Part shown: positions 16,829-25,381 of the stretch, one piece after another | Position numbering within the stretch: the stretch's first letter is position 1 | Layout: each line of letters begins with the position of its first letter | Source of the DNA: RGIG8306 sp964426655 | GTDB taxonomy: Bacteria > Bacillota > Clostridia > Lachnospirales > Lachnospiraceae | Length of the DNA: 64,000 bases | Direction of reading: 5' to 3' | Assembly (NCBI GenBank): GCA_964426655.1 | Contig: CAYRQT010000008.1 | Span: 1 to 64,000, forward strand | Position numbers and translations under genes: made by a program | Notes under the pieces: model-generated | Database searches by the model: none | Seen by the model: only the letters and a program-made list of their open reading frames with translations | Told to the model about the DNA's origin: nothing

Positions 16829-17614
16829 ATGGAATTTCATATTATGACATTGTTTCCTGAAATGGTAGAGCAGGGATTAAAAAACAGTATTACAGGCAGG
16901 GCACTGGAGCAGGGAGTTATTGCTCTAAACGCAGTGGATATCCGACATTATGCTGCAAACAAACATAAAAAAGTGGATGATTATCCATATGGGGGAGGGG
17001 CAGGCATGCTGATGCAGGCTCAGCCCATTATGGATTGCTACAGGGGGCTGCTGGAAAGCGGATTAAAAAAGAAAAAGCACAGAGTAATTTACCTGACGCC
17101 GCAGGGACATCTGTTTCACCAGGAAATGGCCAGAGAGCTGGCGGGAGAAGAGGCTCTTGTTTTTTTGTGCGGACATTATGAAGGGGTAGATGAGCGGGTA
17201 CTGGATGCCATTGTAACGGACCGTATCTCCATCGGTGACTATGTGCTTACCGGAGGGGAACTGGCTGCAATGGTCATGACAGATTGCATTTCCCGTCTGG
17301 TGCCCGGCGTGCTGGGAAATGAGATTTCTGCCAGCACAGAATCATTTGATGATGGGCTTTTGGAATATCCTCAGTATACCCGCCCGGAGACCTTTGAGGG
17401 CAGGCAGGTGCCGGAGGTGTTGTTGAGCGGACACCATGAGAAAATTGATCGCTGGAGAAGAGAACAGTCCCTCTTAAGAACTAAAATATTCCGACCGGAT
17501 CTGTTGCACAAAGCAGATTTGACAGCTGAGGATGTTCGGTTCCTAAATAAGTTGGAAGAAATGCAGGATAATGATAGAAAAACTGAAATTACAGACTTGA
17601 ACGATAAGAAATAG
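16829..17614 (+). CDS. trmD: tRNA (guanine-37-N1)-methyltransferase
   Basis: This encodes a 261-residue SPOUT-family methyltransferase that makes m1G37 in tRNAs. The start MEFHIMTLFPEMV is typical, as are DDYPYGGGAGMLMQ, the knot segments LCGHYEGVDERV and ISIGDYVLTGGELAAMV, and PQYTRPETFEG. The ATG at 16829 with AGGTG directly upstream is preferred to a GTG 6 bases earlier. Its end carries the -35 of the rplS promoter. Confidence 0.95.
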   Translation: MEFHIMTLFPEMVEQGLKNSITGRALEQGVIALNAVDIRHYAANKHKKVDDYPYGGGAGMLMQAQPIMDCYRGLLESGLKKKKHRVIYLTPQGHLFHQEMARELAGEEALVFLCGHYEGVDERVLDAIVTDRISIGDYVLTGGELAAMVMTDCISRLVPGVLGNEISASTESFDDGLLEYPQYTRPETFEGRQVPEVLLSGHHEKIDRWRREQSLLRTKIFRPDLLHKADLTAEDVRFLNKLEEMQDNDRKTEITDLNDKK

Positions 17615-17625
17615 TATGGTATACT
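17597..17625 (+). promoter_or_regulatory. rplS promoter
   Basis: TTGAAC at 17597-17602, within the last codons of trmD, and TATACT at 17620-17625 with a 17-base spacer. This allows L19 to be transcribed apart from rimM-trmD. Confidence 0.78.
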
Positions 17626-17631
17626 GATAAA

Positions 17632-17697
17632 GTTGCTGAAACAGAGATGGTCCGCTGATGCAAAAGGCTTCAAGAACATCCCCATCATTTAGGAGGA
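17632..17697 (+). promoter_or_regulatory. Candidate L19 leader RNA
   Basis: The 70-base leader between the rplS promoter and its GGAGG site is structured: AGATGG near 17645 can pair with CCATCA near 17686, enclosing smaller elements. An autoregulatory L19 leader is known in low-GC Gram-positives. Assignment here is by position and foldability only. Confidence 0.4.
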
Positions 17698-17700
17698 ATC

Positions 17701-18048
17701 ATGAACGATATCATCAAAAAAATTGAGCAAGAGCAGTTAAAAGAAAACACACCATCCTTTAAGGTCGGTGACACTGTTAAAGTGCACAACCGTATTAAGG
17801 AAGGTAACAGAGAAAGAATTCAGATTTTTGAAGGGACCGTTATTAAGAAACAGGGTACCGGCTCCAGAGAAACCTTTACAGTCAGAAAGAACTCAAATGG
17901 TGTGGGAGTGGAAAAGACATGGCCCATTCATTCTCCTTCCGTTGCAAATGTGGAAGTGGTTCGTCTTGGTAAGGTACGTCGGGCAAAACTGTTTTATCTG
18001 CGTAAGCGGGTTGGTAAGGCCGCAAAGGTTAAAGAAATTTTAAGATAA
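17701..18048 (+). CDS. rplS: Ribosomal protein L19
   Basis: This encodes the 115-residue large-subunit protein bL19, which lies at the subunit interface. Signature segments are FKVGDTVKVHNRIKEGNRER, FEGTVIKKQGTGSRETFTVRK and RRAKLFYLRKRVGKAAKVKE. TAGGAGG precedes the ATG. The gene is the last of the rimM-trmD-rplS series and is followed by a GC-rich hairpin. Confidence 0.97.
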   Translation: MNDIIKKIEQEQLKENTPSFKVGDTVKVHNRIKEGNRERIQIFEGTVIKKQGTGSRETFTVRKNSNGVGVEKTWPIHSPSVANVEVVRLGKVRRAKLFYLRKRVGKAAKVKEILR

Positions 18049-18051
18049 GTA

Positions 18052-18084
18052 AAAGGCGGGTGTGGATACACCCGCCTTTACAAT
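18052..18084 (+). terminator. Terminator after rplS
   Basis: AAAGGCGGGTGT at 18052-18063 and ACACCCGCCTTT at 18068-18079 form a perfect 12-bp stem with loop GGAT. The T-tract is short (CTTTACAATTT). The last T residues also belong to the next promoter. Confidence 0.82.
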
Positions 18085-18105
18085 TTGTGTGGAAATTGAT
18101 ACAAT
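18077..18105 (+). promoter_or_regulatory. lepB promoter overlapping the rplS terminator
   Basis: TTTACA at 18077-18082 and TACAAT at 18100-18105, spacer 17 bases. The -35 starts in the 3' arm of the rplS terminator, the same design as at 13932. Confidence 0.6.
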
Positions 18106-18132
18106 GGGAGCAATATCAATAAGGTGGTATCC

Positions 18133-18675
18133 ATGATGCAAAAGCAGTACGAAGAGGGGTTTTCCCTGTTTCAGATTCTAAACTGGTTAATGAATATAGT
18201 CTGTGTTATGGCAGGTACTTTATTTTTGCTTATGATGCTTGGCAGCACCATGGAAATGACAGGAAAGTCCATGCTGCCCACACTTCAAGAGGGAGACCGG
18301 TTGCTGGTCAATAAGATGATCTATCAGCTGATATCTCCCGGGCGTATGGATGTGGTAGTTATTGAGAAGGATGGACGGGGCCTGGTCAAACGCATTGTTG
18401 GTTTGCCCGGTGACACGATTTCCATGGAAAATGGGGAAATTTATGTCAATGGCAGTAAATTGGAATTGTCTGTAGAATATAGCAGTTCAAATGCCGGATT
18501 GACCATGGAACCCATTTTGCTGCTTTCAAATGAGTATTTCGTTCTGGGTGATAATGCAGACTACAGTGAAGACAGCCGCTTTTCCTATTTTGGGACAGTT
18601 TCCCGGGAGGAATTGGTCGGAAAGGTCTGGTTCCGCTTCCAATCCCTGCAGGACTGGGGACAGGTGCATGAATAA
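18133..18675 (+). CDS. lepB: Type I signal peptidase (first copy)
   Basis: This encodes a 180-residue membrane serine protease that removes signal peptides. A transmembrane segment spans about residues 16-36. The catalytic serine is S46 in TGKSMLPTL and the general base is K86 in LVKRIVGLPGD. YFVLGDNADYSEDSR is the later signature. The ATG at 18133 has AAGGTGG 6 bases upstream; a GTG at 18124 overlaps that site. A second, distinct lepB lies beyond rbgA at 19552. Confidence 0.9.
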   Translation: MMQKQYEEGFSLFQILNWLMNIVCVMAGTLFLLMMLGSTMEMTGKSMLPTLQEGDRLLVNKMIYQLISPGRMDVVVIEKDGRGLVKRIVGLPGDTISMENGEIYVNGSKLELSVEYSSSNAGLTMEPILLLSNEYFVLGDNADYSEDSRFSYFGTVSREELVGKVWFRFQSLQDWGQVHE

Positions 18676-18690
18676 TAGGAGGAGTTTTTC

Positions 18691-19539
18691 TTGAAAATAC
18701 AGTGGTATCCGGGGCATATGACAAAAGCCCGGCGGGCGATGCAGGAAGATATTAAGCTGGTAGATCTGGTCATTGAATTACTGGATGCCAGGGTCCCTCT
18801 GGCCAGCAGAAATCCGGAAATTGGCGTACTGGCAGGACAAAAAAAACGTCTGATTCTTCTCAATAAGGGGGATTTAGCCAATGAACAGGAAAATGCCAGA
18901 TGGGTGTCTTATTTTGCCAGGGAAGGACATACAGCACTTGTGCTGGATGCCAGGGAGAAAAAAATGACGGCGCGGGTCGTTCCTGCCGTCATGGAAATCT
19001 GCAGGGAAAAGTTGGAAAGGGATGCCAGAAAAGGTATTTTGAACCGTCCTATTCGAGCTATGGTGGCCGGCATTCCCAATGTGGGAAAATCCACTTTTAT
19101 TAACAGTCTTGCAGGAAAGGCCAGCGCCAAGACCGGTAATAAACCAGGTGTAACCAAAGGCAACCAGTGGATCCGTCTGAATCGTCAGGTGGAACTTTTG
19201 GACACACCGGGCATTCTCTGGCCCAAATTTGAAGATGAACGGGTAGGAGAACTTCTGGCATATATTGGCTCCGTAAAAGAAGAGATTTTAAATACAGAAG
19301 AATTGGCAGTTCACCTGCTGGAAGAGCTTTCCGGTGGAGCGTACAGTCAAAAACTTACAGACAGGTATGGGTTAACAGAAATGGCGGATGGCTATTCCAT
19401 GCTGGAAACCATTGCAGCAGGCAGGGGTGCCTTGAAAAGGGGGGGGCAGACAGATGCAGCAAAAGGTGCATTGTTGGTTTTGGATGATTTTCGAAGTGGT
19501 CGCCTGGGCAGAATTACATTGGAATCCTGCCCGGGATAA
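18691..19539 (+). CDS. rbgA: Ribosome biogenesis GTPase YlqF/RbgA
   Basis: This encodes a 282-residue circularly permuted GTPase needed for late 50S assembly in Firmicutes. The G4 motif NKGD at 58-61 precedes the P-loop GIPNVGKST at 127-135, and G3 is DTPG at 171-174. The N-terminal IQWYPGHMTKARR is canonical. The start is TTG at 18691 with TAGGAGGAG upstream. It lies between two signal peptidase genes. Confidence 0.94.
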   Translation: MKIQWYPGHMTKARRAMQEDIKLVDLVIELLDARVPLASRNPEIGVLAGQKKRLILLNKGDLANEQENARWVSYFAREGHTALVLDAREKKMTARVVPAVMEICREKLERDARKGILNRPIRAMVAGIPNVGKSTFINSLAGKASAKTGNKPGVTKGNQWIRLNRQVELLDTPGILWPKFEDERVGELLAYIGSVKEEILNTEELAVHLLEELSGGAYSQKLTDRYGLTEMADGYSMLETIAAGRGALKRGGQTDAAKGALLVLDDFRSGRLGRITLESCPG

Positions 19540-19551
19540 GGAGCTTCGCAG

Positions 19552-20184
19552 ATGAAGAAAATCGTACGAAAAACGGGAACGAGAAACTACCGCCGCATTG
19601 AAGAGGCGTTGGAGATCATCACTTTAGAGTCGGATCCTTCTAAACTGAAAAAGAAGTCCTTTGGCCAAAGGCTCTTCGGCGTTCTGGTGTATATTGCCAT
19701 TCTGCTGACCATATGTGTGTTCCTGTCACAATATGTGATTCAGAAAACCATTGTTGATGGGACCTCGATGGAAAATACACTTTATAACGAAGATCAGCTT
19801 ATATTAGCCAAAAGTGCTTATATATGGCGTGAGCCTCAACGGTTTGATATTGTGGTCTTTAATTACCATTCTTCTCAGCAGGTGCATTATATTAAACGAA
19901 TTATTGGCCTTCCTGGAGAGACGGTTCAGATTATGGATGGGATAGTATATATTGATGGAAAGAAACTGGAAACGGACACGTATGGTAAAGAAATCATCTA
20001 CAATCCAGGGATGGCGGCGGACCCCCTTGTTCTGGGAGAAGATGAATATTTTGTGCTGGGAGATAATCGAAATGGCAGTGCGGACAGCCGGGACAGCGGA
20101 GTGGGACTGGTCCTTCGGAGCCAGATCATTGGCAAAGCCGTTTTTCGTATCTGGCCTTTATCCCGGATCGGATTGCTGGAGTAG
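19552..20184 (+). CDS. lepB: Type I signal peptidase (second copy)
   Basis: This encodes a 210-residue signal peptidase. A basic N-terminal tail of about 40 residues precedes the transmembrane segment at about 41-62. The catalytic serine is S72 in DGTSMENTL and the lysine is K115 in YIKRIIGLPGE. The usual MxPT after the serine is replaced by MENT, so substrate choice may differ from the first copy. YFVLGDNRNGSADSRD is conserved. The two LepB proteins differ in size and sequence and look like an old duplication. Confidence 0.9.
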   Translation: MKKIVRKTGTRNYRRIEEALEIITLESDPSKLKKKSFGQRLFGVLVYIAILLTICVFLSQYVIQKTIVDGTSMENTLYNEDQLILAKSAYIWREPQRFDIVVFNYHSSQQVHYIKRIIGLPGETVQIMDGIVYIDGKKLETDTYGKEIIYNPGMAADPLVLGEDEYFVLGDNRNGSADSRDSGVGLVLRSQIIGKAVFRIWPLSRIGLLE

Positions 20185-20192
20185 GAGGCGTT

Positions 20193-20960
20193 GTGGAAGC
20201 AGAACGTATAGCGGATATTGAAAAAAAGCTCAAACAGGCTAAAGAAGAGGAACTTCTGGCTTTGCTGGAAAAATACAGGCAGGATTCCCGAAAGGGAGTC
20301 CTGCGGCTTTGTGAACAAATGCAAAAAAAAATAGAGGCTAAAAAACAGGAAAAACTGCGTACAGAGTACTTGTATGCCTTTGAGCGGTCATTTCCCTCGG
20401 AACAGGCAGTGTATGGAATGGATGAGGTGGGCAGAGGACCTCTGGCTGGTCCGGTAGTAGCATGTGCCCTTGCCCTTCCCCGTGACCATATGCTGTTGCA
20501 TCTGAATGACAGTAAGAAGCTTTCGGCGACGGAGCGGGAGAGATTGTTTGAAATACTGGAAAAAGAGGCACTTGCCATTGGAATCGGTGTAGTCAGTCCG
20601 GAGAGAATTGATGCCATTAACATTTTGCAGGCCACCTATGAGGCCATGACCATTGCAGTCTCTCAGGTAAAGCCCTCCCCGGATATCCTTTTAAATGACG
20701 CTGTGACAGTTCCCGGTATATCCTGCAGACAAATACCCATTATTAAAGGGGATGCCAAGTGTGCCAGCATAGCGGCCGCCAGTATAGTGGCCAAGGTGAC
20801 CAGGGATAAAATGATGGAAGCCTATGATCAGATGTATCCGGCGTATGGATTTGCATCCAATAAGGGGTATGGCTCTGAAGCCCATATTCAGGCATTGAAG
20901 AAATTGGGCCCCAGTCCTATTCATCGTCGTAGTTTTATCTCACATTTTGTGGAGGTGTGA
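20193..20960 (+). CDS. rnhB: Ribonuclease HII
   Basis: This encodes a 255-residue enzyme that cleaves RNA in RNA-DNA hybrids and at single ribonucleotides. The catalytic GMDEVGRGPLAGP motif has D77 and E78; LNDAVTVPG, IKGDAKCASIAAASIVAKVTRD and SNKGYGSEAH follow. A charged helical N-terminal extension of about 70 residues precedes the catalytic domain, as seen in some Firmicutes RNases HII. The start is GTG at 20193 with TAGGAGG upstream. The TGA overlaps the ATG of yraN. Confidence 0.94.
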   Translation: MEAERIADIEKKLKQAKEEELLALLEKYRQDSRKGVLRLCEQMQKKIEAKKQEKLRTEYLYAFERSFPSEQAVYGMDEVGRGPLAGPVVACALALPRDHMLLHLNDSKKLSATERERLFEILEKEALAIGIGVVSPERIDAINILQATYEAMTIAVSQVKPSPDILLNDAVTVPGISCRQIPIIKGDAKCASIAAASIVAKVTRDKMMEAYDQMYPAYGFASNKGYGSEAHIQALKKLGPSPIHRRSFISHFVEV

Positions 20961-21319
20961 TGGAAAGAGAAAATGCCAGCTTTCTTTTGGGCCGTCAAAT
21001 GGAGGAGCGGGCTACAAATTATCTGTGTAGTAAGGGAGTGGATATTTTGGAGAGGAATTTTCACAGCCCCTTTGGCGAAATCGATATTGTAGGCAGAACG
21101 GCTGAATATATTCTGTTTGTGGAAGTCAGATACAGAAAAAACAGCAGGTTTGGATATCCGCAGGAAACGGTCGCCAGACATAAGCAGATAAAAATAAGAC
21201 GGACTGCTCTTTTTTATATTGCCAGGCATCAATGGGAATGGAAGGGGAGCTATCGCTTTGATGTGATTGCCATTTGTGGAGAGGAGCTGGAATGGATTCA
21301 AAATGCATTTATTATATAG
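20960..21319 (+). CDS. yraN: YraN family (UPF0102) nuclease-like protein
   Basis: This encodes a 119-residue UPF0102 protein with the restriction-endonuclease-like fold. Conserved residues appear in GRQMEERATNYL, FGEIDIVGR and LFVEVRYRK, the E-ID-VEV nuclease pattern. The function is not established; linkage to rnhB is conserved. The start ATG overlaps the rnhB stop (TGATG) and GGAGGTG lies just before it. Its last 28 bases overlap pgeF. Confidence 0.9.
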   Translation: MERENASFLLGRQMEERATNYLCSKGVDILERNFHSPFGEIDIVGRTAEYILFVEVRYRKNSRFGYPQETVARHKQIKIRRTALFYIARHQWEWKGSYRFDVIAICGEELEWIQNAFII

Positions 21320-22058
21320 AAGGCAGAAGGGGAAGTACTATTCTAACAGAACGGGCAGGTGTTCCGTTTGTGCAGAGTCGTATGCTGGCCGGTTTATCCG
21401 GTGTTGTCCATGGAGTTTCCACCAGGTGGGGCGGCGTCAGTACCGGTGAGTATGCCTCCATGAATTTTAGAAGAGGATATCAGGACCCGGAAGAGAATAT
21501 TCTGGAAAACTACAGAAGAATGGGAGAGGCGCTGGGGATTCCTCCAAAGCGGATGGTGGCTGCAGTGCAGACCCATACGACAAATGTCAGGGAAGTTACC
21601 ATGAAAGATGGTGGAGAAGGGGTTTTATTCCCTGCGAAGTACCAGCATGTGGATGGGCTCATTACCAGGGAAAGAGGGCTGTGTCTGGTGACTTTTTATG
21701 CAGACTGTGTGCCCCTTTTCTTTGTGGATCCGGTTCACAGTGCCATTGGACTGTCCCATGCAGGCTGGAGGGGAACCCGGGACCATATGGGGGTGCACAC
21801 CCTTGAAACCATGCNNNNNNNNNNGGCAGGGAAGTGGCGGATGTCTTTCCGCATGATTGCATCAGACCTGGAAGAGAAGATCATTTTTATCTGGATCTGC
21901 ACAGGGCCCATATGGAGCAGCTCATAACGTCAGGGGTCTTAGAGGCCCATCTATCCTGTACAGATCTCTGCACCAGATGCAACCCGGAGATGTTTTTTTC
22001 TCATAGAAAAAACGGCAACCGCCGGGGGACGATTGCCGCATTTTTATGCCTCCAGTGA
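21292..22058 (+). CDS. pgeF: Laccase-domain protein PgeF/YfiH (contains assembly gap)
   Basis: This encodes a polyphenol oxidase (laccase)-domain protein; E. coli PgeF cleaves wrongly incorporated amino acids from peptidoglycan precursors. Visible signatures are GVSTRWGGVSTGEYASMN, QTHTTNV, YADCVPLFFVDP and SHAGWRGT with the metal-ligand histidines and cysteine. The C-terminus has DLCTRCNPEMFFSHRKNG. Ten N at 21815-21824 break the frame; the hidden part should contain the GPSI-C-CYEV region, so about 25-35 residues are missing. The start at 21292 has GGAGAGGAG. The last 15 bases overlap the convergent prs. Confidence 0.9.
21815..21824. other. Assembly gap in pgeF
   Basis: Ten N. The frames on the two sides differ. 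Family comparison suggests 75-105 missing bases, holding a conserved cysteine motif. Confidence 0.85.
22007..22038 (-). terminator. prs terminator inside pgeF
   Basis: Read on the minus strand, CGGCAA (22038-22033) pairs with TTGCCG (22018-22013), with a GC-rich inner loop, followed by TTTTTT. It ends prs and lies in the last codons of the convergent pgeF. Confidence 0.85.
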
Positions 22059-23252
22059 GGAGGATTCCTGTAGTTTTGCATTATAGCGGTTGACAAGCCG
22101 CTGAATCCGTTCGGTAGGATTCATGACGTCACTGATGGTCACATCATGGTTGATGGTATTGATGATGGCTGCAAGGAACTTACTCATATTGGCTTCCAGA
22201 TACCAGGGCTTGGTGAACAAAATGTCAGGCCTGTAGTTCAGATTTGTGGTGATAACATAATCAATCAGTCCTTTTTCATGGTACTCATCAAACATCTCAA
22301 ATCCATTGGTAAACAGGCCGAAAGTGCTGCAGATGATGACCCGGGCAGCACCCCGTTCTTTCAGTTCTCTGGCAGTGTCCAGCATGCTTTCTCCGGAGGA
22401 TATCATATCATCTACAATGATGACAGCTTTTCCCCTGACATCAGAACCCAGAAATTCATGAGCAACAATGGGGTTACGCCCGTTTATGATCTGGGTATAG
22501 TCTCTTCGCTTATAAAACATGCCCATATCCACGCCAAGGTTGTTGGCAAAATAGACAGAGCGGTTCATTGCCCCTTCATCCGGACTGATGACCATCAGGT
22601 GGTCCTTGTCAATTTTCAGATTCTTTTCTTTTTTTAACAAGGTGCGGATGAACTGATAGGGTGGTGTGAAATTGTCAAAGCCATTTAAGGGAATGGCATT
22701 TTGGACCCGGGGATCATGGGCATCAAAGGTGATGATGTTTTTCACACCCATACGTACCAGCTCCTCTAAAGCCAGTGCACAGTCCAAAGACTCCCGACGG
22801 CTTCGCTTGTGTTGCCGGCTTTCATACAGAAAAGGCATAATGACATTGACACGTCTGGCCGTACCTGCAGCAGTGGCAATGATGCGTTTTAAATCCTGAT
22901 AATGATCATCAGGGGACATATGGTTAATATGTCCACACACCTTATAGGTGAGGCTGTAATTCATGACATCCACCATGATAAAAATGTCCGCTCCCCGGAC
23001 AGATTCCTGAATCAGCCCTTTGGCTTCTCCTGTGCCGAAACGTGGGCAGGCATTTTTTACAAGGTAAGTGTCTGCATCATATCCCCGAAATTCGAGGGAG
23101 GCCTGCCTGCTCAGAAGGGCGGCAGTATCATTGCGCCGGAATTGGATGATGTAGCTGTTTACTTCTTCTGCCAGAGCCTGGCAGCTGGACAGCGCTGCAA
23201 TTTTTAATGGGGCAATAGGAATGTTATTTTCGAATGTAAAACTACCGGACAT
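22044..23252 (-). CDS. prs: Ribose-phosphate pyrophosphokinase
   Basis: This encodes a 402-residue PRPP synthetase, which makes the activated ribose used for nucleotides and histidine. It is the long clostridial form. Key segments are HINHMSPDDHYQDLKRI, MPFLYESRQHKRSRRESLDC, FDAHDPRVQNAIP, SPDEGAMNRSVYFAN and the PRPP loop VDDMISSGESMLDTA. The ATG at 23252 has GGAGG 5 bases upstream and is preferred to a longer frame. Its product PRPP is also the substrate of hisG in this window. Confidence 0.92.
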   Translation of the reverse strand: MSGSFTFENNIPIAPLKIAALSSCQALAEEVNSYIIQFRRNDTAALLSRQASLEFRGYDADTYLVKNACPRFGTGEAKGLIQESVRGADIFIMVDVMNYSLTYKVCGHINHMSPDDHYQDLKRIIATAAGTARRVNVIMPFLYESRQHKRSRRESLDCALALEELVRMGVKNIITFDAHDPRVQNAIPLNGFDNFTPPYQFIRTLLKKEKNLKIDKDHLMVISPDEGAMNRSVYFANNLGVDMGMFYKRRDYTQIINGRNPIVAHEFLGSDVRGKAVIIVDDMISSGESMLDTARELKERGAARVIICSTFGLFTNGFEMFDEYHEKGLIDYVITTNLNYRPDILFTKPWYLEANMSKFLAAIINTINHDVTISDVMNPTERIQRLVNRYNAKLQESSSLEA

Positions 23253-23292
23253 GCGTTCCTCCACAAAAGAGTTTGTAATTTGTGACAGGCTA

Positions 23293-23321
23293 ATTATAGT
23301 GTCCCCTCTTTGTGAAGTCAA
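23293..23321 (-). promoter_or_regulatory. prs promoter
   Basis: On the minus strand TTGACT (23321-23316), 17 bases, then TATAAT (23298-23293). Confidence 0.82.
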
Positions 23322-23335
23322 GGTTTTACAGCCAC

Positions 23336-23364
23336 TTTACTTTTTCTTTTTCCCTTGCTATTAT
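23336..23364 (+). promoter_or_regulatory. der promoter
   Basis: TTTACT at 23336-23341 and TATTAT at 23359-23364 with a 17-base spacer. It is divergent from the prs promoter, with the two -35 boxes 14 bases apart. Confidence 0.6.
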
Positions 23365-23410
23365 AGGGATATGCAAAATCGGGCTTGTGGGCCTAAGAAA
23401 TGAGGAATGT

Positions 23411-24739
23411 ATGAGCAAACCAATTGTTGCCATTGTGGGGCGGCCGAATGTGGGAAAATCCACGTTATTTAATGTGCTGGCCGGTGGAAATATTTCCATT
23501 GTTAAGGATACGCCCGGGGTGACCCGGGATCGCATATATGCAGATTGCAACTGGCTGGATCATAATTTCACGCTTATTGATACCGGGGGGATTGAACCGG
23601 ATAGCAAAGACGTGATTCTGACCCAGATGCGGGAACAGGCAGAAATTGCCATTCAGACAGCGGATGTGATTCTCTTTGTAACGGATGTACGCCAGGGGCT
23701 GATCGATGCAGATGAAAAAGTGGCCACTCTTCTTCGTAAATCAGGCAAGCCGGTGTTGCTTGTGGTAAATAAAGTGGACAGCTTTCAAAAATTTCAGGCG
23801 GATGTGTATGAATTCTACAATCTCGGTATCGGAGATCCCCTCCCGGTTTCTGCAGCTTCCCGTCTTGGAATCGGAGATATGCTTGACGCAGTGTGCGCCT
23901 ATTTCCCGGAAAAGAATCTGGAAACAGAAGCGGATGAGCTGCCCAAAATCGCCATTGTGGGAAAACCAAATGTTGGAAAATCTTCCATCATTAATAAGCT
24001 GTTGGGAGAAAACCGGGTCATTGTATCAGATGTAGCTGGTACTACCCGGGATGCCATTGACACTGAAATTTTATGGAATGAACAACCCTATGTGCTCATT
24101 GATACAGCAGGTCTTCGACGCAAAAATAAAATTAAAGAAGAACTGGAGCGTTACAGCATCATTCGCACAGTCTCGGCAGTGGAGCGGGCGGATGTGGTGG
24201 TTTTGGTCATTGATGCACTGGAAGGAGTTACGGAACAGGATGCCAAAATTGCAGGGATAGCCCATGAAAGAGGGAAGGGAATCCTTGTTGCGGTAAACAA
24301 ATGGGATGCGTTGGAGAAGGACGACAAGACCATATACAGGTTTACTGAAAAGGTGAGAGAGGTGTTGTCTTTTATGCCGTATGCGGAAATCTTATTTATT
24401 TCTGCCAAAACCGGACAACGACTTGGAAAACTTTTTGAGTATATCGATATGATCATTCAGAATCAGCAAATGCGTATTCAGACCGGTGTACTGAATGAAA
24501 TTCTTACGGAAGCTGTTGCCATGCATCAACCCCCCTCTGACAAAGGAAAGCGGCTGAAATTGTATTATATCACTCAGGTTTCCGTGAAACCACCTACTTT
24601 TGTGATTTTTGTTAATGATAAGGAATTGATGCATTATTCCTATACCCGATACATTGAGAATAAAATTCGGGAGGCTTTTGGGTTTAAGGGAACATCCCTT
24701 CGCTTTATTATTCGTGAACGTAAGGAAAATGAAAAATGA
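23411..24739 (+). CDS. der: Ribosome assembly GTPase Der (EngA)
   Basis: This encodes a 442-residue protein with two tandem GTPase domains needed for 50S assembly. The first P-loop is GRPNVGKST (residues 10-18) with DTGG, and the second is GKPNVGKSS near 180 with DTAGLRRK and NKWD. A C-terminal KH-like domain ends in FGFKGTSLRFIIRERK. The ATG at 23411 is the family start with GAGGA nearby. It overlaps plsY by 4 bases. Confidence 0.95.
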   Translation: MSKPIVAIVGRPNVGKSTLFNVLAGGNISIVKDTPGVTRDRIYADCNWLDHNFTLIDTGGIEPDSKDVILTQMREQAEIAIQTADVILFVTDVRQGLIDADEKVATLLRKSGKPVLLVVNKVDSFQKFQADVYEFYNLGIGDPLPVSAASRLGIGDMLDAVCAYFPEKNLETEADELPKIAIVGKPNVGKSSIINKLLGENRVIVSDVAGTTRDAIDTEILWNEQPYVLIDTAGLRRKNKIKEELERYSIIRTVSAVERADVVVLVIDALEGVTEQDAKIAGIAHERGKGILVAVNKWDALEKDDKTIYRFTEKVREVLSFMPYAEILFISAKTGQRLGKLFEYIDMIIQNQQMRIQTGVLNEILTEAVAMHQPPSDKGKRLKLYYITQVSVKPPTFVIFVNDKELMHYSYTRYIENKIREAFGFKGTSLRFIIRERKENEK

Positions 24740-25380
24740 TTGCAGAGAGATTGATTTGTGTGCTGGCCGGATATGTCTGTGGAAATTTCCCTTCCGGCGT
24801 ACTAATTGCCAAAAAGAAAAATGTGGATATCAGAAGGGCGGGAAGTGGAAATACCGGTGCCACCAACACCCTTCGTGTATTGGGAAAAAAGGCAGGTGCA
24901 GTGGTGCTGGTGCTGGATATTTTAAAATGCCTGATTCCGGCGCTGCTCACTTATTTTTACTTTTCACCGGAATATCCGGAAATGGCTCATGGCCTGCTCT
25001 TATATACCGGATTTGGCGCCATTGTGGGGCATAATTACCCTGCTGTCATGAAATTTAAAGGGGGGAAGGGCATTGCCTGTACCGGAGCCGTGGTCATTGC
25101 CTATGACTATCGCCTGGCCATCCTGGGCATTTTGCTTTTTGTTGCGGTAACCTATTTTACAGGCTATGTTTCGGTGGCTTCTCTTGCGGGTGTGACCATT
25201 TGCAGTGTGCTCATCATTCTTTCCGCCTTTCTGGGCTGGTATCCCATGAACAGTACCATGCCCTATGAAATCACCGTTCTCTGCCTGCTGATCACAGCAC
25301 TGGCGTTTTGGCGGCATAGGGGCAATATTCAACGGCTATTAAATGGAACAGAAAATAAAATGGTAAAGAAAGGGAAGTAA
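24736..25380 (+). CDS. plsY: Acyl-phosphate:glycerol-3-phosphate acyltransferase
   Basis: This encodes a 214-residue multi-pass membrane protein that transfers acyl groups from the PlsX product to glycerol-3-phosphate. Motifs are GNFPSGVLIAKKK, RRAGSGNTGATNTLRVLGKK, FGAIVGHNYPAVMKFKGGKG and a C-terminal cytoplasmic tail. Five hydrophobic segments are visible. It overlaps the der stop (ATGA). The next gene, gpsA, makes glycerol-3-phosphate, so the pair forms a phospholipid unit. Confidence 0.94.
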   Translation: MIAERLICVLAGYVCGNFPSGVLIAKKKNVDIRRAGSGNTGATNTLRVLGKKAGAVVLVLDILKCLIPALLTYFYFSPEYPEMAHGLLLYTGFGAIVGHNYPAVMKFKGGKGIACTGAVVIAYDYRLAILGILLFVAVTYFTGYVSVASLAGVTICSVLIILSAFLGWYPMNSTMPYEITVLCLLITALAFWRHRGNIQRLLNGTENKMVKKGK

Positions 25381-25381
25381 T

